From the NCBI GenBank assembly GCA_964651395.1, contig CAZYXZ010000015.1, positions 1 through 51,317 on the forward strand: DNA of 51,317 nucleotides, written 5' to 3'. Below are positions 7,250 to 14,401 of this stretch, piece by piece; within the stretch, counting starts at the first letter, position 1; every line of letters starts with the position of its first letter. The position numbers were made by a program, and so were the translations under genes. The notes beneath the pieces were generated by a model. The model did no database searches, was not told the DNA's origin, and saw nothing but the letters and a program-made list of their open reading frames with translations. The stretch comes from CAZYXZ01 sp964651395 (GTDB taxonomy: Bacteria > Actinomycetota > Actinomycetes > BP-191).

Positions 7250-8529
7250 TGCCCGCGCGCGTCCTCGTGGTGGGGGGCGGGTACGTCGGGCTCTACGCCG
7301 CGCTGCGCTTGCAGCGATCCCGTGCCGTGACGGTCACCCTCGTCAGTCCGGACGCGGTCATGACCTACCAGCCGTTCCTGCCCGAGGCCGCCGCCGGCAG
7401 TATCGAGCCGCGGCACGTCGTCGTCTCGCTGCGCCGGGTACTACGTCGCTGCACGGTGCTCACCGGCACCGTGACGGCGATCCGCCACGCCGACCGGGTG
7501 GTCACCGTCACGCCGATCGAAGGACCGGCGTACGACGTCGGCTACGACGAGCTGGTCGTCGCGCCGGGGTCGGTCGCCCGCGTCCTGCCGATCCCCGGGC
7601 TGGCCGACCAGGGCATCGGCTTCAAGACGGTGGCGGAGGCGATCTACCTCCGCAACCACGTCCTGTCGCGACTCGATGCCGCCGCCTCGACCGCCGACTC
7701 CGCGGTGCGCGAGCGCCTGCTCACCTTCGTGTCCGTGGGCGGCGGCTACGCCGGTGTCGAGGCCCTCGCCGAGCTGGAGGACCTGGCCCGCTACGCCCAG
7801 CGCTACTACCCCCAGCTGGCCGGCGCCCGCCAGCGCTGGGTACTGGTCGAGGCGGCGGACCGGATCCTCGGCGAGATCAGCGAGGGCATGGCGTCGTACA
7901 CGCTCGTCCAGCTGCGCAGGCGCGGCATCGAGGTACGGCTGGGCACGCGCCTCGAGTCGGCGATCGGTGGCCGCATGGTGCTCTCCGACGGCGAGAGCTT
8001 CGACGCCGACACGCTGATCTGGACCGCCGGCGTCCGCGCGCACCCGGTGCTCGACGCCAGCGACCTGCCGCGCGACGTGAAGGGCCGGGTGTTCGCCGAG
8101 ACCGATCTGCGCGTCCGCGGCGTGGAGCACGCCTGGACCGCCGGCGACTGCGCGGCGGTCCCGGACCTCACGATGGGCGGACTCTGCGGACCGACGGCGC
8201 AGCACGCCGTCCGGCAGGCCAAGCGGCTGGCGAGGAACCTCCTGGCCGCGGTGGCCGGGAAGCCGCTGACGCCGTACCGCCACAAGAACGTCGGGTCGGT
8301 CGCGTCGCTCGGTCTGCACAAGGGCGTCGCCGAGGTCTACGGCATCCGGCTGCGCGGCTTCCTCGCCTGGTTCATGCACCGCACGTACCACGTGAGCCGC
8401 GTGCCGACGTTCAACCGCAAGGTCCGGGTGGTCGCCGACTGGACGCTCGCGCTGTTCTTCCGCCGCGAGGTCGTGTCCCTCGGCTCGCTGCACGACCCGC
8501 GCGCCGAGTTCCGGCGCGCGGCGTCGTGA
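7249..8529 (+). CDS. ndh: type II NADH dehydrogenase-like FAD oxidoreductase
   Basis: 426-aa pyridine nucleotide-disulfide oxidoreductase fold. The FAD-binding VVGGGYVGLYAALRL lies at the N-terminus, the NAD(P)H-binding SVGGGYAGVEALAELEDL near 165, and the flavin-contact segment AWTAGDCAAVPD near 300. The C-terminal region (HRTYHVSRVPTFNRKVRV) resembles the membrane-anchoring amphipathic helix of NDH-2 enzymes, which pass electrons from NADH to menaquinone without proton pumping. GTG 7249 overlaps the preceding stop by one base. It converges 3 nt from the AMIN-like gene. Confidence 0.85.
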   Translation: MPARVLVVGGGYVGLYAALRLQRSRAVTVTLVSPDAVMTYQPFLPEAAAGSIEPRHVVVSLRRVLRRCTVLTGTVTAIRHADRVVTVTPIEGPAYDVGYDELVVAPGSVARVLPIPGLADQGIGFKTVAEAIYLRNHVLSRLDAAASTADSAVRERLLTFVSVGGGYAGVEALAELEDLARYAQRYYPQLAGARQRWVLVEAADRILGEISEGMASYTLVQLRRRGIEVRLGTRLESAIGGRMVLSDGESFDADTLIWTAGVRAHPVLDASDLPRDVKGRVFAETDLRVRGVEHAWTAGDCAAVPDLTMGGLCGPTAQHAVRQAKRLARNLLAAVAGKPLTPYRHKNVGSVASLGLHKGVAEVYGIRLRGFLAWFMHRTYHVSRVPTFNRKVRVVADWTLALFFRREVVSLGSLHDPRAEFRRAAS

Positions 8530-8532
8530 CGG

Positions 8533-9069
8533 CTACCAGGCGTGGGCGACGTCGATGACCAGGCGGCTCGGCTTCGTGAGTGTGAAGACCCGGAAGGGCA
8601 GGCGTCCCCGGACACCCAGGCCGAAGGTCGTGTAGCCCTCGTAGCTGCCGCCGTACGCGAGCTGGCGGAAGGTGCGGAAGCCGCTCACGTTCACGAGCTC
8701 GCGCCGGTTGGCGAAGCGGTAGGTCTGCTTGCCGGTGTTGATGTCGTAGGCCGGTGAGTCGAGGTCGACCTGCAGGAAGGCACCGCCGCGCAGTGGTATC
8801 ACCGCGCCCTCGCCCTGGTTCGTCACGGCCTTGACGTAGCGCACGTTCGCGCCGCCGGGGGCACCGGCGAAGTCGACGACCCTGCGGTCGAAGCAGTCGT
8901 GCCGGCCGGCGCGCACGTTGGTGATCGAGCTGCTGCCGGCGTGCACGTTCTTGGCTGTCGAGCCCCACCGGATGCCGCAGTACGGCGCCGCCGACGCGAT
9001 CTGAGGGACGGCGACGGCGATCATTCCGCCGACGGCCAGGGCGCCTACCGCAGCCAGGATCTTCTTCAT
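8533..9069 (-). CDS. secreted AMIN-like domain protein
   Basis: 178 aa with a clear signal peptide (MKKILAAVGALAVGG, cleavage after ASA near residue 27). The mature part is beta-rich: it starts PYCGIRWGS with a conserved Cys (second Cys in HDCFDRRVVDF), contains FLQVDLDSPAYD and GYTTFGLGVRGRLPFRVF, and ends with SRLVIDVAH, the hallmark of AMIN-like proteins. The role is probably cell-envelope binding, but the family is uncharacterised. A strong Shine-Dalgarno GAGGAGG precedes ATG 9069. Confidence 0.82.
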   Translation of the reverse strand: MKKILAAVGALAVGGMIAVAVPQIASAAPYCGIRWGSTAKNVHAGSSSITNVRAGRHDCFDRRVVDFAGAPGGANVRYVKAVTNQGEGAVIPLRGGAFLQVDLDSPAYDINTGKQTYRFANRRELVNVSGFRTFRQLAYGGSYEGYTTFGLGVRGRLPFRVFTLTKPSRLVIDVAHAW

Positions 9070-9149
9070 CGCCGCCTCCTCGGGGCACGTACTGCACTCG
9101 CCCCTACAGACGCCCAGCGAGCCCCGAGGTTGCAGCCCTCTTCCGCGAA

Positions 9150-9155
9150 TACGCT
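9150..9155 (+). promoter_or_regulatory. -10 element placing transcription start at the tRNA-like gene
   Basis: TACGCT ends 6 nt before the first base of the tRNA-like acceptor stem (9162), so transcription would begin at or near the mature 5' end. No convincing -35 is visible at the expected distance (TTGCAG at 9130 leaves only a 14-bp spacer). Confidence 0.4.
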
Positions 9156-9161
9156 GGCCGT

Positions 9162-9236
9162 GCCCCCGTAGCCCAACCGGCTAGAGGCAGCGGTCCTAAA
9201 CACCGCCAAGTGTGGGTTCGAACCCCACCGGGGGCA
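9162..9236 (+). tRNA. tRNA-like gene, anticodon UAA, short variable arm, C33
   Basis: A 75-nt cloverleaf folds well. Acceptor GCCCCCG/CGGGGGC is perfect, and a further two outer bases on each side could also pair. T8 and A9 are present. The D-stem is three pairs (GCC/GGC) plus a bulge, with GG in the loop. Anticodon stem GCGGT/ACCGC is perfect, with loop CCTAAAC, anticodon TAA at 9197-9199 and discriminator A. The T-arm GTGGG TTCGAAC CCCAC is perfect. UAA reads the Leu codon UUA, but leucine tRNAs have a long variable arm; here it is 5 nt (CAAGT). Base 33 is C instead of the near-universal T. CCA is not encoded. A gene finder may call it tRNA-Leu; identity and function are doubtful. Confidence 0.75.
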
Positions 9237-9240
9237 CTCC

Positions 9241-9621
9241 TCAGCCGATGACGGCGTCGGCCTCGATCTCGACGTGCCAGCGCGGGTCGAGCAAGCCGGC
9301 GACCACGACCATCGTTGCCGCCGGGCGGGTGTCGCCGAAGACCACGCCGTGCGCCCGGCCGACCGCCTCGTTGACGGCAGTCGAGGTGATGAACATCCGG
9401 GTGCGGACCACGTCCTCGAACGACGCGCCGGCCTCGGCCAGCGCCGCGCCGATGATCTCGAGGCACCGCGCGGTCTGCACGGCCGGGTCCGGGTCGCACG
9501 TCCCGTCCGGCCACACCGGGGCGGTGCCGGACACGAACACCCGGTCGCCGACCCGCACCGCGCGCGAGAACCCGATCGTCGACTCGTACGGCGAGCCCGA
9601 GCTCACTCGTTGTCTGTCCAT
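9241..9621 (-). CDS. RidA family (YjgF/YER057c/UK114) protein
   Basis: 126-aa small trimeric-fold protein. Landmarks are SPYESTIGFSRAVRVGDRVFVSGTAP, the middle segment FEDVVRTRMFIT with the Arg that binds carboxylate in active RidA members, and the C-terminal EIEADAVIG. RidA proteins hydrolyse reactive 2-aminoacrylate/enamine intermediates made by PLP enzymes, and the window does encode a threonine dehydratase and PLP transsulfuration enzymes. ATG 9621 was chosen over TTG 9624. The stop lies 4 nt from the tRNA-like 3' end. The palindrome 9640-9687 sits upstream of its start. Confidence 0.85.
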   Translation of the reverse strand: MDRQRVSSGSPYESTIGFSRAVRVGDRVFVSGTAPVWPDGTCDPDPAVQTARCLEIIGAALAEAGASFEDVVRTRMFITSTAVNEAVGRAHGVVFGDTRPAATMVVVAGLLDPRWHVEIEADAVIG

Positions 9622-9639
9622 CAACGCACCCTAGCCACC

Positions 9640-9687
9640 CCGTTGAGGTGGGAGTTTCAGCGAACGCTGAAACTCCCACCTCAACGG
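9640..9687. repeat. 48-bp palindromic element, copy 1 (perfect)
   Basis: Two 23-nt arms (9640-9662 and 9665-9687) are exact reverse complements with a 2-nt AA spacer. The arms begin CCGTTGAGGTGGGAG and end with the mirror CTCCCACCTCAACGG. It lies in the divergent region between the RidA gene and the gene at 9730, so it is not an ordinary convergent terminator. A second copy with the same 23+2+23 design is at 49808-49855. Confidence 0.9.
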
Positions 9688-9729
9688 TTGGGGCAGGAGA
9701 TTCCCGCGCGTCACCGAATCGGCAGACTC

Positions 9730-10974
9730 ATGACACGAGCGTCAGGGTTGCGGCGTACGGCGGTACTCGGCTTGGCACTGGCCCTGACGGGTGTCGCGGT
9801 GCTGCCCACGACCGGTGGCGCGGCCGCCGCGCCGCGGGTCTTCGTCTTCAGTGGCGAGGGCAACCGGCTCAACGTCTACGACCACGCGACCGGCAAGAAG
9901 CAGACGCTCATCTGGGCGGCGACCGACCCGAAGACGACCGACGGCCGCGAGCACAAGGACATCAACGCGCAGATCTGCTTCCGCCAGTACAAGGGCAAGA
10001 CCTACTTCATCGCCGGAGAGGACACCGCGCAGGGCGGCGAAGAGGGCGACCCGGGCTGGGGCTGGTTCGAGCTCCGCGGCCGGGACCTCGGCTCCTTCCG
10101 CACCGTGCAGCGCGGCAAGATCGTCCCGACCTACGGCAACGCCGCGGACAACCCGGAGAACTACGGCTGCGGCTTCCTCGACGACGGCCGGCTGCTGACC
10201 GGCGACGTCGGCGACCAGCTGCCGCTGGCCGGTGCCAACGGCCAGCTGATCATGTGGTTCCCCGACCGGACGGGTGGCTTCGGCAACGGCTTCAAGACGA
10301 GCAGGAACGGCGTCCCACTGGCCAGCAAGCTGAGCTACTGCAAGATCGACAACACCATCGCGACCGCCGGCGGCATGTGGGTCGACAACCGTGACCCGCG
10401 CACGGCCGCGGACGACGTCGTCTACATCGCGTCCAACCGCCCCGCGCAGACCCCCCTCGACGAGTGGGGCATCTTCAAGTACACCGGCATCGGCGGCGTC
10501 CGAGGCTGCAAGGACAGTCAGACGCCCCTGATCGACGTCGCCGGCAGCGGCGTGAAGAAGGAGCTGTTCATCCAGGCCGGCGCGAGCCTCACGCCGAGCG
10601 CGGTGATCCCCTTCGACAAGGACACCGTCCTCGTGTCCAGCGTCTTCGACGCGAACATCGGCCAGTACGGCCGCGAGGACGGCTCGTTCCAGCGTCACGT
10701 CGTCGGCACGCCGGGCAGACCTGCGCCGATCAGCCTGCCGATCGGCCAGATCACGTTCCCGCTGCCGGGCGGCTCCGGCACGCCGTTCGGAATGGGCATG
10801 GCCCCGGACCGCACGCTCTACTACGCCGACATCGGCGTCATCCTCCAGGGCCCGAACCGCGACGGGCGCGTGATGCGCGTGCGCTTCGACGCCAACGGCG
10901 ATCCGGGCACCCCGGAAGTCGTGGACACCGGCCTGGCCTTCCCCGACGGGATCGGGATCCTCGTCATCCGCTAA
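9730..10974 (+). CDS. secreted protein, probable beta-propeller, function unknown
   Basis: 414 aa with a signal peptide (TAVLGLALALTGVAVLP, cleavage near residue 32 after GGAAAA). The mature part looks like an NHL/SMP-30-like propeller: repeated glycine-rich blades with FSGEGNRLNVYDHATGK, CGFLDDGRLLTGDVGDQLP, GTPFGMGMAPDRTLYYADIG, and the C-terminal TGLAFPDGIGILV. It has no lipobox or anchor. I do not recognise a substrate. Start ATG 9730 has no good Shine-Dalgarno. The upstream 48-bp palindrome occupies its probable promoter region. Confidence 0.72.
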   Translation: MTRASGLRRTAVLGLALALTGVAVLPTTGGAAAAPRVFVFSGEGNRLNVYDHATGKKQTLIWAATDPKTTDGREHKDINAQICFRQYKGKTYFIAGEDTAQGGEEGDPGWGWFELRGRDLGSFRTVQRGKIVPTYGNAADNPENYGCGFLDDGRLLTGDVGDQLPLAGANGQLIMWFPDRTGGFGNGFKTSRNGVPLASKLSYCKIDNTIATAGGMWVDNRDPRTAADDVVYIASNRPAQTPLDEWGIFKYTGIGGVRGCKDSQTPLIDVAGSGVKKELFIQAGASLTPSAVIPFDKDTVLVSSVFDANIGQYGREDGSFQRHVVGTPGRPAPISLPIGQITFPLPGGSGTPFGMGMAPDRTLYYADIGVILQGPNRDGRVMRVRFDANGDPGTPEVVDTGLAFPDGIGILVIR

Positions 10975-10983
10975 CTTCGCGGC

Positions 10984-11511
10984 ATGACCCTTCTTGCCGT
11001 CTCCGCCATCGGCGCGGACCGTCCGGGCATCGTCGCCGCCGTCACCGGCGTACTCGTCGAGGCCGGCGCCAACCTCGAGGACACCTCGATGACGATCCTC
11101 CGCGGCCACTTCGCGATGACCCTCGTCGTCGCCGCGCCGGTGGCCGCAGCCGATCTCGAGCAGCGGCTCGCCCCCGTGGCCGAGGCGATGGACCTGGTCG
11201 TGACGGTTCGCGAGCTGGCCCCCGAGCCGGCACAACACCAGCCGGCGCATCCCTTCGTCCTGTCGGTGTACGGCGCCGACCACCCGGGCATCGTGCACCG
11301 CGTCACCGCGCTCCTCGCCGCGCACGAGGTCAACATCACCGACCTGGCGACGCGCCTGGTCGGCGACGACGCGCCGCTCTACACGATGGTGCTCGAGCTC
11401 GACGTCCCGGAGTCGGTGCAGGTCGACCAGCTCGAGGCCGCGCTCGCCGAGGTGGCCGCGGAGCTCGACGTCGACACCGCGTTGCACCCGGCCGACCCCG
11501 ACCTCTTCTGA
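10984..11511 (+). CDS. double ACT domain protein (GcvR-like)
   Basis: 175 aa made of two ACT domains. The first starts AVSAIGADRPGIVAAVTGVLVEAGANLEDTSM and the second starts SVYGADHPGIVHRVTALLAAHEVNITDLATR (about residues 93-170). ACT pairs bind amino acids; GcvR of enterobacteria regulates the glycine cleavage system this way. No gcv genes are nearby, so the ligand is open. TAACTT (10972-10977) lies 6 nt before ATG 10984 and no Shine-Dalgarno is seen, suggesting a leaderless mRNA. Peptide deformylase follows after 3 nt. Confidence 0.83.
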   Translation: MTLLAVSAIGADRPGIVAAVTGVLVEAGANLEDTSMTILRGHFAMTLVVAAPVAAADLEQRLAPVAEAMDLVVTVRELAPEPAQHQPAHPFVLSVYGADHPGIVHRVTALLAAHEVNITDLATRLVGDDAPLYTMVLELDVPESVQVDQLEAALAEVAAELDVDTALHPADPDLF

Positions 11512-11514
11512 CGC

Positions 11515-12018
11515 ATGATCCAGCCCGTCGTGCGCCTGCCGGCGCGCGTCCTGAAGACCGTCGCCGCCGACGCCGACCCGCTCTCCGCGGAGACGGTCGC
11601 GCTCGGCGAGGACCTGGTCGACACGATGCGCTCCGCACCGGGGTGCGTCGGCCTGGCCGCCCCGCAGATCGGCGTCGGCCTGCGCGTGTTCTGCCTCGAC
11701 GTGACCGGGCACAAGAAGGCGCGGTCCTGCCACGGTCTGCTCGTCCTGGCCAACCCGGTGGTCGTCTCCGCCGGCGCGCTCGAGCTGGCCCGTGAGGGCT
11801 GCATGAGCGTGCCCGACTTCACCGGCAACGTCGCCCGCGCGTCGCACGTCGTGGTCCGCGCCTACGACGTCGGCACGGGTGAGCTGCGCGAGGTGGACGC
11901 GGACGGCATCGAGGCGCGCGGGCTGCTGCACGAGATCGACCACGTCGACGGTCTCGTGTTCCTGGACCGCGTCGCGAGCGCCCGCACCGACGTCTTCGCG
12001 CGGAAGCGGTACCTCTAG
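11515..12018 (+). CDS. def: peptide deformylase
   Basis: 167-aa metalloprotease that removes the formyl group from nascent proteins. All three motifs are intact: GLAAPQ (46-51), EGCMSVP (94-100) with metal ligand Cys96, and HEIDH (139-143) with both metal His and the catalytic Glu. Motif 2 reads CMSVP rather than CLSVP. The C-terminal extension is short. It is probably co-transcribed with the ACT gene and converges with the PPOX gene 7 nt away. This may not be the only deformylase, as Actinobacteria often have several. Confidence 0.92.
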   Translation: MIQPVVRLPARVLKTVAADADPLSAETVALGEDLVDTMRSAPGCVGLAAPQIGVGLRVFCLDVTGHKKARSCHGLLVLANPVVVSAGALELAREGCMSVPDFTGNVARASHVVVRAYDVGTGELREVDADGIEARGLLHEIDHVDGLVFLDRVASARTDVFARKRYL

Positions 12019-12024
12019 GCGGAG

Positions 12025-12435
12025 CTAGCCGTGGAACGAGGGGCCGGCGTACTCGATCGGGAACCGGACGATGACCCGACGGTCGCGCTCCATGGCCGCG
12101 CGGTAGTCGTCCCAGTCGGGATGCTCGCCGGAGACGCTGCGGTAGTAGTCGACGAGCAGCTCCATCGCTTCGGGCAGCGACACGATCTCGGCGGTGCCCG
12201 CCGCGGTCGCCCAGTCGCCGAAGAACCCGTCACTGAGCAGGCAGACGGTGACCCACGGGTTCGTCCTCAGGTGCTTGACCTTCACCGCGGTCTCGCGGGT
12301 GCTGAACCGGATCCGGCCTTCGGGGTCGACGTCGGTGGTGATCGGCGACAGCTGCGGCCTGCCGTCGGCCCGCACGGTCGCGACGACCGCGCGGTGGTTG
12401 TGCCGGATGAACTCGCGCACGTCCTCGGCGTCCAT
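12025..12435 (-). CDS. PPOX class (F420/FMN split-barrel) oxidoreductase
   Basis: 136-aa split beta-barrel flavin-binding protein of the pyridoxamine 5'-phosphate oxidase superfamily. Elements: the N-terminal FIRHNHRAVVATVRADGRPQLSP, cofactor-contact RFSTRETAVKVKHLRTNP, and WATAAGTAEIV. The sequence style fits actinobacterial F420-dependent members, but cofactor choice is inferred. The start codon is 16 nt from the divergent PQQ-type dehydrogenase start, so the two share a minimal promoter region. Confidence 0.82.
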   Translation of the reverse strand: MDAEDVREFIRHNHRAVVATVRADGRPQLSPITTDVDPEGRIRFSTRETAVKVKHLRTNPWVTVCLLSDGFFGDWATAAGTAEIVSLPEAMELLVDYYRSVSGEHPDWDDYRAAMERDRRVIVRFPIEYAGPSFHG

Positions 12436-12451
12436 GGGTCAGGATGTTCCC

Positions 12452-13639
12452 ATGCGTCGCGTCGCGGCTGTCCTGTCCCTCCTCGGGCTGCTCGCCGCTT
12501 GCTCGGACAACAACCCGTTCGTCGCGCCGACGCCGACCCAGGGAACGTCGTCGACGTCGGCCGCGTCCGGTCCTCCACCGGTCGGGGGGGCGCTCCGGCT
12601 GGTCACCGCCGGCACGTTCCAGAGCCCGTTGCAGGTCGTCGCTGTGCCCGGTGACCCGCGCGTGTTCGTCGTCCAGCAGTCCGGCGAGGTGCGCATCCTG
12701 CGCGACGGGAGGATCGCCGGTACGCCGTTCCTCGACATCAGCGACCAGGTGTCCAACGGTAACGAGCAGGGCCTGCTGTCCCTCGCGTTCGCACCGGACT
12801 ACGCGACCAGCGGCCTGGCGTACGTGAACTACACCGACCGCACCGGCGACACCCGCGTCGTCGAGTACCGCGTCGACGCGGCCAGTCGCGACCGGCTGGA
12901 CCCCTCGACCCGGCGCGAGGTGCTGCACGTCCCCCAGCCGTTCTCGAACCACAACGGCGGTCTCGTGCTCTTCGACCCGAGCGGCATGCTCGTCGTGGGC
13001 ATGGGGGACGGCGGGTCCGGCAACGACCCCGGCAACCGGGCGCAGAACCTCGACGACCTGCTCGGCAAGCTGTTGCGCATCGACCCGCGCAAGCCGTCCG
13101 GCGATCGGGCCTACGGCATCCCTGCCGACAACCCGTTCGTCGGCCGCCGCGACGCGCGGCCGGAGATCCTCGCCTACGGCCTGCGCAACCCGTGGCGGTT
13201 CTCCTATGCCGCCGACGGCGCGCTCTGGCTCGGTGACGTCGGCCAGAACGCGCGTGAGGAGATCGACCTCGTGCCGCCGGCGGCCCTGCCGGGCGCGAAC
13301 TTCGGCTGGCGTCGCTACGAGGGCGACCGGGTCAACCGCGGTGGCGACCAGATCGACGAGACACGACTCGTGCGCCCGGTCGCGGTGCTCGACCACGGCA
13401 ACCGCCGCTGCTCGATCACCGGGGGGCTGGAGTACACGGGCCGCCTCTCTGCCCTCAAGGGTAGGTACCTGTTCGGCGACGTGTGCTCCGGCGAGGTCTT
13501 CGCGATGCGTCGCGGCGAACAGCCGCAGCGGCTGCCGTTCACCGTCGACGCCGTCGTCTCCTTCGGCCTCGACAGCGCGGGGGAGCTCTACGCGGTGTCG
13601 CTGGCCGGCTCGCTCGTCCGCATCACGGACGGGGCGTGA
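12452..13639 (+). CDS. PQQ-dependent sugar dehydrogenase-like lipoprotein
   Basis: 395-aa predicted lipoprotein: signal sequence with lipobox LLAAC (Cys17), a Thr/Ser-rich linker, then a soluble glucose dehydrogenase-type six-bladed propeller (about 50-390). Family landmarks are EQGLLSLAFAPDY, FSNHNGGLVLFDPSGMLVVGMGDGG with the catalytic His (HNGG), LLRIDPRK, YGLRNPWRFSYA, and LWLGDVGQNAREEID. Such enzymes oxidise aldose sugars with PQQ outside the membrane. ATG 12452 begins the lipoprotein signal. Confidence 0.86.
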   Translation: MRRVAAVLSLLGLLAACSDNNPFVAPTPTQGTSSTSAASGPPPVGGALRLVTAGTFQSPLQVVAVPGDPRVFVVQQSGEVRILRDGRIAGTPFLDISDQVSNGNEQGLLSLAFAPDYATSGLAYVNYTDRTGDTRVVEYRVDAASRDRLDPSTRREVLHVPQPFSNHNGGLVLFDPSGMLVVGMGDGGSGNDPGNRAQNLDDLLGKLLRIDPRKPSGDRAYGIPADNPFVGRRDARPEILAYGLRNPWRFSYAADGALWLGDVGQNAREEIDLVPPAALPGANFGWRRYEGDRVNRGGDQIDETRLVRPVAVLDHGNRRCSITGGLEYTGRLSALKGRYLFGDVCSGEVFAMRRGEQPQRLPFTVDAVVSFGLDSAGELYAVSLAGSLVRITDGA

Positions 13640-13762
13640 CCACGACGCTCACCGAGCGTCGCGCGCCGCGGCGGCGGACAGCAGCACGGCGGGGCAGATC
13701 CACCGGCGAGCGGGTCGCTGCTTTGTCACCTGGCCATCATGGTCGGGGAGACGGACAGCGTC

Positions 13763-13768
13763 TAAACT
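13763..13768 (+). promoter_or_regulatory. -10 element in the 184-nt spacer before the acidic secreted protein
   Basis: TAAACT is the best -10 match in the spacer 13640-13823, and a GAGGGGG ribosome site precedes ATG 13824. No strong -35 match is seen. Nothing else is recognisable in the spacer. Confidence 0.4.
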
Positions 13769-13823
13769 GACCAGCAACCGGACGAAGCGGGCGGCTTGTC
13801 CGTACGACGAGGGGGCTCACGGC

Positions 13824-14378
13824 ATGTCTCGGCGACTCACCCGCATCACGACCCTGTGCGCCGCGTGCGCTCTTGCGTCGGCGTTCGCGCTGCCGCCGGT
13901 TTCCGCGGAGACCTCCGAGTCCAGTTCCGGCAGCACCACCGTCTCGGTCGGCACGGTCGAGGAAGTCTTCGGCGGGGACGCCGGCGCGACTGTCGCGCCG
14001 CCGCTCGGGCCACCGCTCGTCTCCGCACCGTCCATCGGCTCCATCGACGACATCGACGACGCGCTCGACGACATCGACGACGCACTGGACGACATCGACG
14101 ACGTGGTGGACGACGCGACGGACGCGGCCGAGGACGCCGCCGACGACGCGGCCGATGCCGTGGACGACGCCGTCGACGAGGCCGAGGGCTCCGTCGACGA
14201 CGCGATCGACGAGGCCGAGGACGCGCTCGAGGACGCCGAGGACCAGCTCGACGACGCGCTCGAGGAGATCGAGGACCGGGTCGACGACGCGGGCGACGAG
14301 ATCGAGGACGCGATCGACGACGCCCGCGACCAGCTCGACGACGTGGACGACGCCTTCAGCGACGCCCTAGACGACTGA
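13824..14378 (+). CDS. secreted, extremely acidic helical repeat protein
   Basis: 184 aa. A signal peptide (cleavage after VSA, residue 28) is followed by the motif AETSESSSGSTTV, a Pro/Gly-rich linker, and a 110-residue tract (75-184) in which about half the residues are Asp or Glu and only two (Arg152, Arg168) are basic. The tract starts with near-perfect DDIDDAL heptads and drifts to DDAxDEAED patterns. Ile/Ala/Leu at a/d-like positions predict a long amphipathic, possibly coiled-coil, helix. I know no family. Calcium or cation binding, or pairing with the basic helix of the next protein, are inferences. Confidence 0.75.
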   Translation: MSRRLTRITTLCAACALASAFALPPVSAETSESSSGSTTVSVGTVEEVFGGDAGATVAPPLGPPLVSAPSIGSIDDIDDALDDIDDALDDIDDVVDDATDAAEDAADDAADAVDDAVDEAEGSVDDAIDEAEDALEDAEDQLDDALEEIEDRVDDAGDEIEDAIDDARDQLDDVDDAFSDALDD

Positions 14379-14401
14379 CCGCTCGACGACCCCCGGAGTC
14401 C

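Noticed and set aside
9640..9687. Ordinary rho-independent terminator
   Set aside because: It lies between divergent gene starts, has no U-tract, and recurs with the same 48-bp design elsewhere.
9742..11943. 733-codon open frame on the minus strand
   Set aside because: It lies antisense to three well-supported genes (propeller protein, ACT protein, def). Long antisense frames are expected at high GC, and its product is His/Arg/Val-rich with no recognisable domain.
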